Part shown: positions 7,750 to 15,840 of the stretch, piece by piece
Layout: every line of letters begins with the position of its first letter
Position numbering within the stretch: the first letter of the stretch is position 1
DNA from: Prevotella sp.
Lineage (GTDB): Bacteria > Bacteroidota > Bacteroidia > Bacteroidales > Bacteroidaceae
Assembly (NCBI GenBank): GCA_017462915.1
Contig: JAFTQG010000025.1
Coordinates: 1-64,000 of the forward strand
Length of the DNA stretch: 64,000 nucleotides
Direction: 5' to 3'
Translations under genes and position numbers: made by a program
Notes under the pieces: model-generated
What the model was told of the DNA's origin: nothing
The model's input: the letters and a program-made list of their open reading frames with translations, nothing else
Database searches by the model: none

Positions 7750-7968
7750 TTACATTGTATAGTCACTGCCTTCATTGTAGCCAAGGCTAAACATTACCTG
7801 CTCTACCTCGCGCTTGTTTTCCTCATCCTCCGTTTCATCAGGGAAAGACATAGAGAACTCGTGGCTGCTGGAGCGGTCAAACTCTCCAACCATCCCGTTT
7901 TCTTCTAACACATTGCTAAATTCATTAGCTTCGCTTACGCTCTTGAACTCAATTACTACGAATTTCAT
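7750..7968 (-). CDS. Hypothetical acidic phage protein
   Basis: A 72-residue acidic protein (MKFVVIEFKSVSEANEFSN at the start, NEGSDYTM at the end), first in the operon from promoter copy 3. It may be a small ferredoxin-like alpha-beta fold, but it is not recognised. Confidence 0.58.
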   Translation of the reverse strand: MKFVVIEFKSVSEANEFSNVLEENGMVGEFDRSSSHEFSMSFPDETEDEENKREVEQVMFSLGYNEGSDYTM

Positions 7969-8009
7969 ACTCTTTTGTTTTGAAGGGTTATTGTATCTTA
8001 TTTACACTA

Positions 8010-8041
8010 CAAAGGTAGGTATATTTTATCATATACGCAAG
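8010..8041 (-). promoter_or_regulatory. Early-family promoter, copy 3
   Basis: CTTG, 20 bases, TACCTTTG on the - strand (the -33 element has C instead of T in its first base). It drives 7968 to 5413. Confidence 0.85.
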
Positions 8042-8070
8042 TTTTACTTACCATTTTTCCTTTGTCTAAT

Positions 8071-8089
8071 CTTAAAAGAAACTAACGTA
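8071..8089 (-). promoter_or_regulatory. Upstream element TACGTTAGTTTCTTTTAAG, copy 2
   Basis: An exact 19-base copy 30 bases upstream of promoter copy 3 and just after the stem-loop that follows the DUF932 gene. Confidence 0.55.
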
Positions 8090-8092
8090 ATT

Positions 8093-8123
8093 GAGGGGCT
8101 GTAAGAAAACCCTACAACCCCTC
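8093..8123 (-). terminator. Stem-loop after the DUF932 gene
   Basis: GAGGGGTTGTAGG and the matching CTTACAGCCCCTC on the - strand form a strong stem. The - strand side lacks a clear T-run, while the + strand side has CTCTTTTAG. It probably ends the 9466-8132 operon. Confidence 0.6.
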
Positions 8124-8131
8124 TTTTAGCG

Positions 8132-9238
8132 TTATACTGCAGTCACCAGCTCGTATGCCTGTTGCACCTTCTTGGAAGCGTAGCCAGTCATCAGACTGTC
8201 AAACTTCTGCTCCTCATTTTTGAAATCGTACTCGTTCTGGTAGAACGTCGTCAAGCCATTGATGAGCCACATTCCCGTACCCTTGGCACCTACGTCCTGA
8301 CCGATGCCAGTCTCAATCGTGCCTCTCACCTTGTCGAACTGGTTCTTTGCGAAGGTGCTAATATCGGCGTGATGAGCGTCGCCAGTGGCCTTGTAGATAG
8401 CCTTGTTCTTATCAGAGTACAGAACTTCTGCCAGGATGCGGTCAAGGTCTCGCTCGGCCAGCTTAATGCTCTGCAGGTGGGTGAAGCGTTCCTCCATCGA
8501 CTTCTTATAGATTTCGTACATGTGGAGCGTCTGGTAGGCAAACTCGGCATTCTCCTTGTTTGTCAAATCGAGACGGCTGTTAATCTGTGAAGTGTGTCGC
8601 AGGCTGATCTTACCGAAGTTGTGGGCCATTGCGAAGTTCAGGGTATTGTTACATACCACGCGGACGGGCGTAACCATGCAGTTCACGGCAGCGGTGCCAT
8701 CATGGGAGGTCGTAAACACAACGTACATTTCTACCCGGTCATCACCCTTGTTGTCGAGGATAACCTGCTCAGGGAACTTGGCACTGATGAAAACGCGCTC
8801 ACCGTGTCCGAGGACTCCAGCTGTCTCAATGACAGGCACATGGTCATTACCCAGTTCACCAGAGCAAAGGGTATCTACGAACTTGAAAGCGTCCTCATTC
8901 TGAACTACACCATAGTAGTCTGAGACAACGCCTAACGACTCTTGCGTGTCGAGTCTCACCGTAGCCTTCCGTCCGCTAATCTGAGCACTCAGGATTGCAT
9001 CGCAGATAGCTTCTGCATTATTGCTGGCCATAGCCTCAGACAGAGCGGGTGTGATTGCCACTACTGGCTGCAACGCCACCTGATAATCAGCATGGGAGAG
9101 CTTCAGGGCCTGCTCTACCGTCATTGGACCGTCAAACACTTGGCCGAGATTGTGCCATGCACGCTCTTTTCTGCCGTTCTCTACAAAGCTGGCGACTTCC
9201 ACGCCATTCACTTTCTTAATCTCTAAATTGTGAGCCAT
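8132..9238 (-). CDS. DUF932 family phage/plasmid protein
   Basis: A 368-residue protein of the DUF932 (phage/plasmid-like TIGR03299) family, with the typical AWHNLGQVFDGPMTVEQAL near residue 28, GVVSDYYGVVQNEDAF near 107, and VTPVRVVCNNTLNFA near 187. It is common on large phages and plasmids of Bacteroidales. Its role is unknown, though it is sometimes linked to DNA metabolism. Length is normal for the family. It follows the small gene at 9281 in one operon, separated by a 42-base gap that keeps the leader-like TCTTATTTGC but has no promoter. Confidence 0.88.
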   Translation of the reverse strand: MAHNLEIKKVNGVEVASFVENGRKERAWHNLGQVFDGPMTVEQALKLSHADYQVALQPVVAITPALSEAMASNNAEAICDAILSAQISGRKATVRLDTQESLGVVSDYYGVVQNEDAFKFVDTLCSGELGNDHVPVIETAGVLGHGERVFISAKFPEQVILDNKGDDRVEMYVVFTTSHDGTAAVNCMVTPVRVVCNNTLNFAMAHNFGKISLRHTSQINSRLDLTNKENAEFAYQTLHMYEIYKKSMEERFTHLQSIKLAERDLDRILAEVLYSDKNKAIYKATGDAHHADISTFAKNQFDKVRGTIETGIGQDVGAKGTGMWLINGLTTFYQNEYDFKNEEQKFDSLMTGYASKKVQQAYELVTAV

Positions 9239-9280
9239 AATCTTAAATGGTTTTGAGGGTTAAACTTATCTTATTTGCTT

Positions 9281-9466
9281 TTACTGTTCTCTTGTGTCAT
9301 ACGAATACTGGAGGTCATCAGGAATCCGCTTCACGTCCTCTTGTGTGTATGCAAAGCTGAGCTTGTCAACCAGCTCATCGAGGGTGTTGCATCCATAGAA
9401 GTTTACTGTGTAAGCCAACACCTCAAAATTGAGGGTAGCGAGTTCTCTTAAAATCTTTGCTTTCAT
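9281..9466 (-). CDS. Hypothetical small phage protein
   Basis: A 61-residue helical protein (MKAKILRELATLNFEVLAY at the start, YDTREQ at the end), first gene after promoter copy 4 and upstream of the DUF932 gene. Not recognised. Confidence 0.58.
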   Translation of the reverse strand: MKAKILRELATLNFEVLAYTVNFYGCNTLDELVDKLSFAYTQEDVKRIPDDLQYSYDTREQ

Positions 9467-9508
9467 ATCTCTAAGTTTTGAAGTTGTTATTTATCTTATT
9501 TGACACTA

Positions 9509-9540
9509 CAAAGGTACAATGATTTTATCATATACGCAAA
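9509..9540 (-). promoter_or_regulatory. Early-family promoter, copy 4
   Basis: TTTG, 20 bases, TACCTTTG on the - strand, with spacer start CGTATATGATAAA. It drives 9466 to 8132. Confidence 0.88.
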
Positions 9541-9570
9541 TTTTACTCAGAAATTTATCTGTAGCTATGG

Positions 9571-9588
9571 TTAAAAGAAACTAACGTA
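9571..9588 (-). promoter_or_regulatory. Upstream element TACGTTAGTTTCTTTTAA, copy 3
   Basis: An 18-base exact copy, without the final G of the other three copies. It lies between the terminator at 9586-9616 and promoter copy 4. Confidence 0.55.
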
Positions 9589-9616
9589 AAATAGCACCCC
9601 GGAATGGAGTGCTATT
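9586..9616 (-). terminator. Rho-independent terminator
   Basis: AATAGCACTCC and GGGGTGCTATT pair on the - strand and are followed by TTTACG. It overlaps the stop codon region of the gene at 9612. Confidence 0.75.
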
Positions 9617-9833
9617 GATTGCTTTTGCTTGGTTTTCGTGGGCCATATCGACCATAGAGCTTGCGTAACTTTTCCCACCAATATTCAGAGTAGGGATTGC
9701 GAGAGCGGAGCGATGTCTGCTTCCCTGCTTTCGTCCAAAAAGAGACTATCGTTACACCTTTGCCTGTATAGACCCACACACCATAAGGGGCAAGCATCGT
9801 CGGCTTCCTTTTCTTGATGTATTCGCAAATCAT
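9612..9833 (-). CDS. Hypothetical basic phage protein
   Basis: A 73-residue basic protein with many aromatics (GVWVYTGKGVTIVSFW, then YWWEKLRKLYGRYG). Its ATG overlaps the stop of the preceding gene by four bases, and its stop lies in the terminator stem. Not recognised. The composition would fit nucleic-acid binding, but that is a guess. Confidence 0.55.
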   Translation of the reverse strand: MICEYIKKRKPTMLAPYGVWVYTGKGVTIVSFWTKAGKQTSLRSRNPYSEYWWEKLRKLYGRYGPRKPSKSNQ

Positions 9834-10039
9834 GGCAGCACGTCGATGTTCTTTGAATAGTCTGATGCAATGCGCTTGCGGACTTCACGTAAAAGGGCGT
9901 CCGTTTCATCCTCGCAAGCCAGCATAGCCTTATAATTCTCTGTATTCTTTTGCCGTCTGAAGGTTGTCTGCTTCCTTCTGCACTCACGTACCTTGTCAAT
10001 GAGCGCAAGAAGCGTAACGGCTTCTACTTTCTTTGTCAT
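9830..10039 (-). CDS. Hypothetical helical phage protein
   Basis: A 69-residue, mainly helical, strongly basic protein (VECRRKQTTFRRQKNTENYK region reads RECRRKQTTFRR). It is four-base coupled to the next gene. No promoter is seen between it and the terminator at 10056-10094, so it is probably expressed by read-through from the lysis operon. Confidence 0.55.
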   Translation of the reverse strand: MTKKVEAVTLLALIDKVRECRRKQTTFRRQKNTENYKAMLACEDETDALLREVRKRIASDYSKNIDVLP

Positions 10040-10055
10040 AGGCAGTAAGGTTTAT

Positions 10056-10094
10056 AAAAATAGCCCCTCACCTGTCTGCTGGCGGCAAGGGGCT
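10056..10094 (-). terminator. Terminator of the lysis operon
   Basis: AGCCCCTTGCC and GGTGAGGGGCT pair on the - strand, followed by ATTTTTATAAA. It lies between the last lysis gene and the two small genes at 9.6-10.0 kb. Confidence 0.8.
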
Positions 10095-10121
10095 CAGTAT
10101 CTCGGAAGTTGGCTAACTATC

Positions 10122-10799
10122 TCAGCTTCGTTGTCGGTACTTCGATTTTACCCAGTAGGCAAGGATGCCTACAATGATGAGCAGAGACAAGGCCAGCAAA
10201 GCACCTGTAGCGTAAGATAGTTGCTTCGTCTCTGTTGCGGCAAGGTCTTTCTCGCTCGATTTGGTTTCTTCTCTCTTAGCAGACTCTTCCTTGATAGCTG
10301 CTGAATTATTCACGGAGGTAAGGGCGTTCTCATTCGTTGTCTCATTCTTCTGATCGCCTTTGCGCTCAGTAGTCCGGCCTTTATGCTTGACAATCGTCTG
10401 CTTCTCTGTTTTCAAGACAGGAGAATGGCCGGAGCTGTCGGACTTGCTGGTGTCGTACCAGGTCGTTTCGGTCGTAATCACCACTTCTGTACTATCGTCA
10501 GTACGCTCAGTGAGCGACGTCTGGGTGACAGATGAAGATTGAGAGCTTGCGGTTGCCTCTGTATGACTGGTAGCTGTCTCAGTGGTATTCACCTGTTCCG
10601 TTCTCTCTGTGTTCTCCTTAACCGTTTTCTTGTATGAGCCACAAGACGAGAAAAGGGCGCAACAAATCAGAAGGACAACGAAAGCAGCCAAATAAGCCAA
10701 AGAGCAACAGCAGCCGATTTTGAAAGCTTCTTTCGGCTTCAAATCCTTCTGAGGGGGTAGCCAGTATTCGTTTGGGTCGTGATAATCGTACATAGTCAT
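10122..10799 (-). CDS. Spanin-like or other lysis-associated envelope protein
   Basis: A 225-residue protein. A cytoplasmic N-terminus of about 28 residues leads into a membrane segment ending ALFSSCGSYKK, which looks like a lipobox. A long Ser/Thr/Glu-rich region follows (about residues 55-190), and a second hydrophobic segment lies near the C-terminus (ALLALSLLIIVGILAYWVKS). With two hydrophobic ends and a flexible stretch across the envelope, next to the endolysin, it could act in outer-membrane disruption, but it does not match a named spanin family. It starts four bases from the end of the endolysin gene. Confidence 0.5.
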   Translation of the reverse strand: MTMYDYHDPNEYWLPPQKDLKPKEAFKIGCCCSLAYLAAFVVLLICCALFSSCGSYKKTVKENTERTEQVNTTETATSHTEATASSQSSSVTQTSLTERTDDSTEVVITTETTWYDTSKSDSSGHSPVLKTEKQTIVKHKGRTTERKGDQKNETTNENALTSVNNSAAIKEESAKREETKSSEKDLAATETKQLSYATGALLALSLLIIVGILAYWVKSKYRQRS

Positions 10800-10804
10800 T
10801 GCAG

Positions 10805-11473
10805 TTAGATTCTCGAATATTCATCTTTCGCCGAGAAACACGGGCATTCTTTGAGCCATTCCCACGGCTCGATGATACCATTGTGATTCTTATCCGGCGA
10901 ACAGTCTCTATGCCCTAAGATTTTTGCATGAGGGTATAGCTTCCGCAGGTCGAGCAACAGGCAAAGGAGGGCGTTCTTCTGTGCTTCTGTGCGTGTGTCT
11001 TTTGCCTTGCCGTTCTTATCAAGACCGCCGACATACACCACCCCTATTGTATGGCTGTTGCGGTTCTCTACATGAGCACCTGATATGTCAACGTCTCTAC
11101 CGTTGTGAACGCTGCCGTCCAGGTACACGACATAGTGATAGCCAATGGTCGAGAAATTCCGCGCCTTGTGCCAGCGAGTAATGTCATCAACCGTCACCTC
11201 CTGGCCTTCTCTCGTAGCCGTACAATGGATGATAATCTCATCTATCCTACGCTTTGAGCGTTTCAGGTGAAAGACTGAGGCTGTCACTTTCGGCAACAGC
11301 TTTGCAAGGGTGGCAGGGCCGACGACTCCATCAACCGTAAGGCCGTGGTCTCTCTGGAACTCCCTAACCTTTTCTTCTGTGAGACGGCCATAGATACCAT
11401 CGGGCCAAAGATTCAAAGCCTTCTGTATCTGTTTGACCACTTCTCCACGCGAATTTCTCTTGTATATCTCCAT
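10805..11473 (-). CDS. Endolysin: peptidoglycan-binding domain plus N-acetylmuramoyl-L-alanine amidase
   Basis: A 222-residue endolysin that cuts the amide bond between muramic acid and the stem peptide. Residues 1-60 form a peptidoglycan-binding domain (GEVVKQIQKALN, DGIYGRLTEEKVREFQRDHG, VDGVVGPAT). Residues 80-215 are an Amidase_2/PGRP domain with the zinc ligand motifs IIIHCTATREG and GHRDCSPDKN, and YHYVVYLDGSVHNGRD between them. The start at 11473 (MEIYKRNSRGEVV) is used rather than an upstream in-frame start inside luxS, since it leaves a 16-base gap and begins at the domain. There is no signal peptide, so export depends on the holin. Confidence 0.9.
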   Translation of the reverse strand: MEIYKRNSRGEVVKQIQKALNLWPDGIYGRLTEEKVREFQRDHGLTVDGVVGPATLAKLLPKVTASVFHLKRSKRRIDEIIIHCTATREGQEVTVDDITRWHKARNFSTIGYHYVVYLDGSVHNGRDVDISGAHVENRNSHTIGVVYVGGLDKNGKAKDTRTEAQKNALLCLLLDLRKLYPHAKILGHRDCSPDKNHNGIIEPWEWLKECPCFSAKDEYSRI

Positions 11474-11489
11474 TTCTATAACTTGTTGG

Positions 11490-11969
11490 TTAATCTTTCG
11501 GATAGCTGAGGTTTTCAGCGGTGATGTTGTAAAGACACTCGATGTATTCAGCAGCCACCTTCTTTGCTTCCTGAAGGTCATGGTACAGATAATTTCCGCA
11601 CTCCTTCATCGTGGCTCCTGGTATCTCTCCCTTATAGTCACGGATAAAGGCCATGAGCCTTATCATCGTATCAACGAGCTGGTGGCTGTCCCACTCTCCT
11701 TGAAGAATAAGGTAGAAGCCTGTAGCGCACCCCATAGGGCCGAAATACACAACCTTGTCACCAAGCACAACGTCATTACGCAACCACGTCGCCCCAAGGT
11801 GCTCTATGGTGTGCATCGCTTTGGGCTGAATATACGAATGGTTCGGCCACTGCATACGAATATCAATAGTGGTCAGTATATCACCGCTCGGCGTGTTGTC
11901 TCTCCTTGAAACGTAGAGACCTTCTGACATTCTCGTATGGTCAACGAGGAAACTCTCTATCTTCTTCAT
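11490..11969 (-). CDS. luxS: S-ribosylhomocysteine lyase LuxS (AI-2 synthesis)
   Basis: LuxS splits S-ribosylhomocysteine into homocysteine and DPD, the precursor of the signal AI-2. At 159 residues it is full-length. All key residues are visible: zinc ligands His53 and His57 in MHTIEHLG and Cys124 in MKECGNY, the catalytic Cys81 in FGPMGCATGFY, and the substrate-binding stretch SGDILTTIDIRM. Its ATG overlaps the pfs stop by four bases, and pfs overlaps metK in the same way, so the three are translationally coupled. It sits directly before the endolysin gene in the lysis operon. Intact motifs argue for an active enzyme. Confidence 0.96.
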   Translation of the reverse strand: MKKIESFLVDHTRMSEGLYVSRRDNTPSGDILTTIDIRMQWPNHSYIQPKAMHTIEHLGATWLRNDVVLGDKVVYFGPMGCATGFYLILQGEWDSHQLVDTMIRLMAFIRDYKGEIPGATMKECGNYLYHDLQEAKKVAAEYIECLYNITAENLSYPKD

Positions 11970-12634
11970 TTGAACTCACGGATAATGTTAGCTAACTGAC
12001 GGAAAGAAGTCTGAGCAGCAACCCGCCAAAACGCGAAGTAATCTCCTTCGCTGCAGCTGTCACTGATAACACGGACGGACACCATCGGGACGTGATATAG
12101 GTGGCAGACATGGGCAATAGCTACGCTCTCCATATCCACGGCAATAGCCGTCGGGTGTTTATCGATGACTGGCTGCACATCGCTGACGAACTGATCGCCG
12201 CTGACAATAAGCCCGTGATGAGCAATGGGGCAAGCCTTCAAGACGACACCCAGCAGCCACTCGTCGGCTTGGAATACAGCAGGAAGGCCCTGCACCTGCC
12301 CTGGCTCCAGCCCTTCACCACAATAGACATCATGGTAAGCATAGCGTTCGCCAACCACACTGTCTAAAGGTTTCACGTTGTCGGCCAACGAGCCGGCCAC
12401 ACCAGTTGAAAGCACTACGGCAGGGCGGTAGGTATTGAGCATTTCAGTCACGCCAACCGCAGCGTTCACCTTACCAATGCCGCATTTCTGTATGACAACG
12501 GACACTTCACCCATGGTGCCGACATAGTAGAGGTTAGCGCCTTTGTGCTCACAGGAAAGGTTGGAGACATGCTGCTTCAGCTGCTCCAACTCTTTCTCCA
12601 TGGCAACGATAATTCCTACCTTGAACTCCTTCAT
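11966..12634 (-). CDS. pfs: 5'-methylthioadenosine/S-adenosylhomocysteine nucleosidase (Pfs/MtnN)
   Basis: Pfs removes adenine from S-adenosylhomocysteine (SAH), giving the substrate of LuxS, and also acts on methylthioadenosine. The 222-residue protein has the nucleosidase fold signatures: [14 protein letters not shown] with the acid Glu13, [25 protein letters not shown] with the catalytic Glu169, and SDSC with the general acid Asp192. Length is normal (E. coli 232). It overlaps metK and luxS by four bases each. SAH inhibits methyltransferases, and this phage has two, so Pfs may keep them working. Confidence 0.96.
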   Translation of the reverse strand: MKEFKVGIIVAMEKELEQLKQHVSNLSCEHKGANLYYVGTMGEVSVVIQKCGIGKVNAAVGVTEMLNTYRPAVVLSTGVAGSLADNVKPLDSVVGERYAYHDVYCGEGLEPGQVQGLPAVFQADEWLLGVVLKACPIAHHGLIVSGDQFVSDVQPVIDKHPTAIAVDMESVAIAHVCHLYHVPMVSVRVISDSCSEGDYFAFWRVAAQTSFRQLANIIREFK

Positions 12635-13920
12635 TTGGAATGGGTCTTGAAGTAATCGTTAATCTGCTCCACTGCATCGAGGGCTTCCCATGTGAACAGA
12701 GCCACTCCATAGGTCTCTCCCTCAATGGTCTTGTTGATGCTGGTACACTCACGGCCAAAATGTCCGTATGCAGCGGTTTCCTCATAGATAGGATGGCGCA
12801 GCTGCAGTCTTTCCTCAATGGCTTTTGGCCGGAGGTCGAACAGCTCCTCTATGACACCTGCCAGCTCTGCATCTGAGAAAGCGGTCTGGTTGGTGCCAAA
12901 GGTGTTCACGTTTACGCTCACTGGCTGAGCTACACCAATGGCATAGGACAGTTGCACAAGCATTTCCTTCGCCACTCCAGCCGCTACCATGTTCTTTGCC
13001 ACATAGCGAGCCATATATGCTGCCGAGCGGTCAACCTTACTGGGGTCTTTACCAGAGAAGGCACCGCCACCATGTGCGCCTTTGCCACCGTAGGTGTCAA
13101 CGATAATTTTACGACCAGTGAGACCAGTATCACCATTAGGACCACCGATAACGAACTTGCCAGTAGGATTGACCAGCACCTTCGTCTTATCGTCAAACAG
13201 GGCAAGGATAGCCTCGTCCTTTATGTGGTCTTTCACACGCTCGATGATAAGCGTCTTAACGTCATCCTCAATGACAGCGTGCATGGCTTCGTCGTTATCT
13301 CTCATACCCTCTGTTACTCTGAGGCGCACACCAGGAAACTCGTCATGCTGTGTGCTGATAACGATAGTGTCAATGTGGGTGGGCTTGCCGTCCTCACCAT
13401 ATTCGACTGTCACCTGACTCTTTGAGTCCGGGCGCAGATAGTGCATACCGATGTGCGTCTTTCTGGCAATCGCCAGCTCCTTCACGAAAAGGTGAGCAAG
13501 ATACAGAGGCAGCGGCATGAAAGTCTCTGTCTCGTCGGTGGCATAACCGAACATCATACCTTGGTCGCCGGCACCTTGGTCAAGGGGATTCTCACGCTCT
13601 ACGCCACGGCGTATGTCGGCGCTCTGCTCATGAATGAGGCTGATGATACCGCAGCTATCGTCAAAGCCATATTCAGGCTTCGTGTAGCCGATACGCTTGA
13701 TAGTCGAGCGCACGACGCCCTGAATGTCAACGTAGGCAGACGAGCGGACTTCTCCAGCTACAATCACCTGCCCCGTGGTTACTAACGTCTCGATAGCCAC
13801 CTTCGCGCTTGGGTCTTTCGCCAGGAAAGCGTCAAGGATAGCATCGCTGATCTGGTCGGCCACCTTATCAGGATGACCTTCGGAAACTGATTCCGACGTG
13901 AACAAACTAAATTTCTTCAT
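12631..13920 (-). CDS. metK: S-adenosylmethionine synthetase (MetK)
   Basis: MetK makes SAM from methionine and ATP. At 429 residues it is the usual Bacteroidetes length, with canonical motifs: [11 protein letters not shown] at the start (His16), [12 protein letters not shown] near residue 117, and [16 protein letters not shown] near 285. No damage is seen. Its start lies inside the end of the holin gene (14-base overlap) and its stop overlaps pfs, so it belongs to the lysis operon. A host copy is almost certainly present elsewhere, so this one is an auxiliary metabolic gene. Strong conservation suggests recent capture or strong selection. Confidence 0.97.
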   Translation of the reverse strand: MKKFSLFTSESVSEGHPDKVADQISDAILDAFLAKDPSAKVAIETLVTTGQVIVAGEVRSSAYVDIQGVVRSTIKRIGYTKPEYGFDDSCGIISLIHEQSADIRRGVERENPLDQGAGDQGMMFGYATDETETFMPLPLYLAHLFVKELAIARKTHIGMHYLRPDSKSQVTVEYGEDGKPTHIDTIVISTQHDEFPGVRLRVTEGMRDNDEAMHAVIEDDVKTLIIERVKDHIKDEAILALFDDKTKVLVNPTGKFVIGGPNGDTGLTGRKIIVDTYGGKGAHGGGAFSGKDPSKVDRSAAYMARYVAKNMVAAGVAKEMLVQLSYAIGVAQPVSVNVNTFGTNQTAFSDAELAGVIEELFDLRPKAIEERLQLRHPIYEETAAYGHFGRECTSINKTIEGETYGVALFTWEALDAVEQINDYFKTHSK

Positions 13921-14491
13921 GCTGATTATTTTGTTTTTGGGTTTCTTCTCCCTTTTTCCCCTCTATGTCTCTAAGGTCATGGAGGTCAACTTCAAAATGT
14001 CTTTCTGTTTTGTCGATAAGTATTTTATGTAGAACCTTCCAAAATCGGCTCTCTTGCTCCGTATCTCTGCATGACGCTTCATTCTCCAGTATCGAAAGAC
14101 CTTGCTCAAATGCTATTGCTCCAGCAACAACGTAACTCAGCGGAATGCTAACATGAACAAAAATCCAATGCTCAACGATGAAAGCAAGAATGATAAGCCA
14201 AAGCCTTTTAGGTATCGTCTGACGAATGACCTTTCCAAAAGCGAAACTGGTGAAGTGTGCCTTTTCTCGTTTTGTCTTATCCGGGTACTTCAAATGCACT
14301 CGCTGGTCAAGCTGATACGCCGTCCATGCATCGTACAGAATCAGGATAATCACCACAATCATCAAAGGAAATGTCGGCTGAAACTCAGCCACGAACCATC
14401 CGAAGATACCACCAAGGAAAGCCCAAACGCCTTTCCAGCTCAAGCACCAGTTTATGCAACCAATGCACCAGTTAAACAAAGTATTCGTCAT
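13907..14491 (-). CDS. Phage holin
   Basis: A 194-residue membrane protein. It has hydrophobic segments near residues 18-35 and 40-57 ([17 protein letters not shown]) and two more around 95-135 ([20 protein letters not shown], then [11 protein letters not shown]), followed by a charged cytoplasmic tail. This is the pattern of the toxin-secretion/phage-lysis holin family of Bacteroidetes phages, including the [14 protein letters not shown] signature. It would open the inner membrane to release the endolysin. It is the first gene after the late-type promoter at 14503-14510 and overlaps metK. Confidence 0.8.
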   Translation of the reverse strand: MTNTLFNWCIGCINWCLSWKGVWAFLGGIFGWFVAEFQPTFPLMIVVIILILYDAWTAYQLDQRVHLKYPDKTKREKAHFTSFAFGKVIRQTIPKRLWLIILAFIVEHWIFVHVSIPLSYVVAGAIAFEQGLSILENEASCRDTEQESRFWKVLHKILIDKTERHFEVDLHDLRDIEGKKGEETQKQNNQHEEI

Positions 14492-14502
14492 GCCTTTTTC
14501 GG

Positions 14503-14541
14503 CAAAGTTACAGAATTTTTCACCCTGTATGCCGTAGGCAT
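14503..14541 (-). promoter_or_regulatory. Late-type promoter of the lysis and AI-2 operon, with a palindrome
   Basis: On the - strand TGTAACTTTGCCG includes TAACTTTG, a -7 element (14503-14510), 12 bases before the holin ATG. A 13-base palindrome, ATGCC-gta-GGCAT (14529-14541), occupies the -33 region where no TTTG is found, suggesting control by a bound regulator. The same TGTAAYTTTGCCG precedes the capsid operon. Confidence 0.6.
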
Positions 14542-14558
14542 GACGAACTTTTAGTGAA

Positions 14559-14571
14559 CTGCAAAGTGCAG
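14559..14571. promoter_or_regulatory. Palindrome CTGCA-AAG-TGCAG
   Basis: A 13-base inverted repeat between the DGR remote target gene and the lysis promoter. It could be a weak stem after the 14610 gene or an operator. No T-run follows on the - strand. Confidence 0.3.
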
Positions 14572-14609
14572 AAAGAACGGCTCGCTTTGGCTCGCCGAGG
14601 GCGGCTTCA

Positions 14610-15482
14610 CTACTCTTTTTCCTTCTTTACTGGGCGGAAGTTCAAGGCAGCATACAGCTCAATGAACTGACGGCCGGCGTACTCGGCCCGTTCCCGTGTT
14701 TTGAAGGCCAGGCGAGCGCCGATGTACGAGTGCGAGAACGAGAAAGCGGCATCCGAGAGCGCGGACGAGAGACCGCAGCGCGCACCGTAATCCGCGTGAC
14801 CCCCGACGTACAGCAGCTGTGCCTTGTCATCCTCATCCATACGGTCTATCTCTTCCTGAGTGTAGAGGTAGAACCAAGGATAATAGCGGTACTCGTCAGT
14901 AGTGAACTTCGGGAACTCGTCAAGGGTGGTCTCAGAAAGTCCGTTGATAGCAGCACAGATAACGCGCAACTTCATGAAGGCCACCACGTCGGCACCGAGC
15001 AAATCAAGCGTTCTGTCATCAATGGGGAACGTCATACCGGTTGCCATCATTGCATCCTCGAAGGTGCGGATTGCCTCATAAGGCTCACATTCCTCAAACT
15101 CGCAATCTTCAGCGTTCCAACGTTTCTTATCCTTTGCGAGAGCCTTGATAAGAGCCTCCTTCTCCGCATCTGTTGCAGGACGCAAGGTGTCAGCATTCCA
15201 ATAGGCTTCCTCTTCTTCGAGTTCGCCACCGACATTGATGTGAGCATAGCAGACAATCTTGTCTTTGGTGCCGCAATACCATTCCTTGAAGATGCCGACA
15301 AGCAGCCCTTCAACGCAAGAATCGTCACCAAAAGCAATAAACTCGCCTTCTTCAGGGTTATACACTTTGCGGGCTTCCTGTGTCTCACCTACAGAAGCGC
15401 CACAATTTTTCATCAGAGTTGCCAGCTTTGTGACAAACTCTTCTGCCCGATCATCGGGCACGTTCAAAATAATATTCTTCAT
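14610..15482 (-). CDS. Remote DGR target protein (variable domain at residues 222-258)
   Basis: A 290-residue protein diversified by the DGR whose reverse transcriptase lies 19 kb away. The N-terminus (MKNIILNVPDDRAEEFVTKL) and the acidic middle (residues 80-215) are not recognised. Residues 222-258 are encoded by a variable repeat: invariant LLxVGG, CGLS, AF and GARLAF with variable residues between, as in formylglycine-generating-enzyme/C-type-lectin DGR targets. A short tail of about 30 residues follows, so the repeat is not at the very end. It has its own early-family promoter (15520-15551). There is no signal peptide or membrane segment, and it lies apart from the virion genes, so a role inside the cell or on release is more likely than a fibre role. 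Its ligand is unknown. Confidence 0.85.
   Translation of the reverse strand: MKNIILNVPDDRAEEFVTKLATLMKNCGASVGETQEARKVYNPEEGEFIAFGDDSCVEGLLVGIFKEWYCGTKDKIVCYAHINVGGELEEEEAYWNADTLRPATDAEKEALIKALAKDKKRWNAEDCEFEECEPYEAIRTFEDAMMATGMTFPIDDRTLDLLGADVVAFMKLRVICAAINGLSETTLDEFPKFTTDEYRYYPWFYLYTQEEIDRMDEDDKAQLLYVGGHADYGARCGLSSALSDAAFSFSHSYIGARLAFKTRERAEYAGRQFIELYAALNFRPVKKEKE
14709..14818 (-). repeat. DGR variable repeat VR2 (remote)
   Basis: 110 bases aligning without gaps to the template at 35941-36050. There are 17 differences, every one at a sense-strand adenine of the template (T on the + strand). The GC-rich end GGCGCTCGCCTG, likely the initiation site of mutagenic homing, is unchanged. Confidence 0.95.
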
Positions 15483-15519
15483 AATCTCTCAGTTTTGAGG
15501 GTTTATCTTATTTACACTA

Positions 15520-15551
15520 CAAAGGTACAAAGAAGTTATCAAATGCGCAAA
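15520..15551 (-). promoter_or_regulatory. Early-family promoter, copy 5
   Basis: TTTG, 20 bases, TACCTTTG on the - strand, with spacer start CGCATTTGATAA. It drives the remote DGR target gene at 15482. Confidence 0.88.
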
Positions 15552-15552
15552 T

Positions 15553-15840
15553 TTACTCATCTGAATTTTCCTTGTTTTTCTCTTTGGTCAGTACATGGTG
15601 AGGTGCAGGGATGCTTGGCGGTAATATCTTCTGCCCCATGCGCTCCACCACCATATCTATGTCTTCCCTGCTGTAGCACAACGAAAGCATAGCTTTATAC
15701 AGGCGACGAATGACTCCGGCAGTGATACGGTCGTGCTCCTCACCATAGTGCTTGTTAAAGCGATTCTGCATGAATAGCGTACCCAGCAGAAAACCCACCA
15801 ATACGCTGTAGATAATCAATAACACCATTATTGTAGTCAT
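15553..15840 (-). CDS. Small membrane-anchored phage protein
   Basis: A 95-residue protein with one N-terminal membrane segment (IMVLLIIYSVLVGFLLGTLF) and a charged helical cytoplasmic part. Unknown function. It is the last gene of the long operon that begins at 24311, and its stop lies against promoter copy 5. Its ATG overlaps the preceding stop by four bases. Confidence 0.62.
   Translation of the reverse strand: MTTIMVLLIIYSVLVGFLLGTLFMQNRFNKHYGEEHDRITAGVIRRLYKAMLSLCYSREDIDMVVERMGQKILPPSIPAPHHVLTKEKNKENSDE

Noticed and set aside
15520-15551. Idea that VR2 is a tail adhesin in the virion operon
   Set aside because: Its gene has an early-family promoter and lies beside lysis genes, not in the virion operon, though virion presence cannot be excluded.
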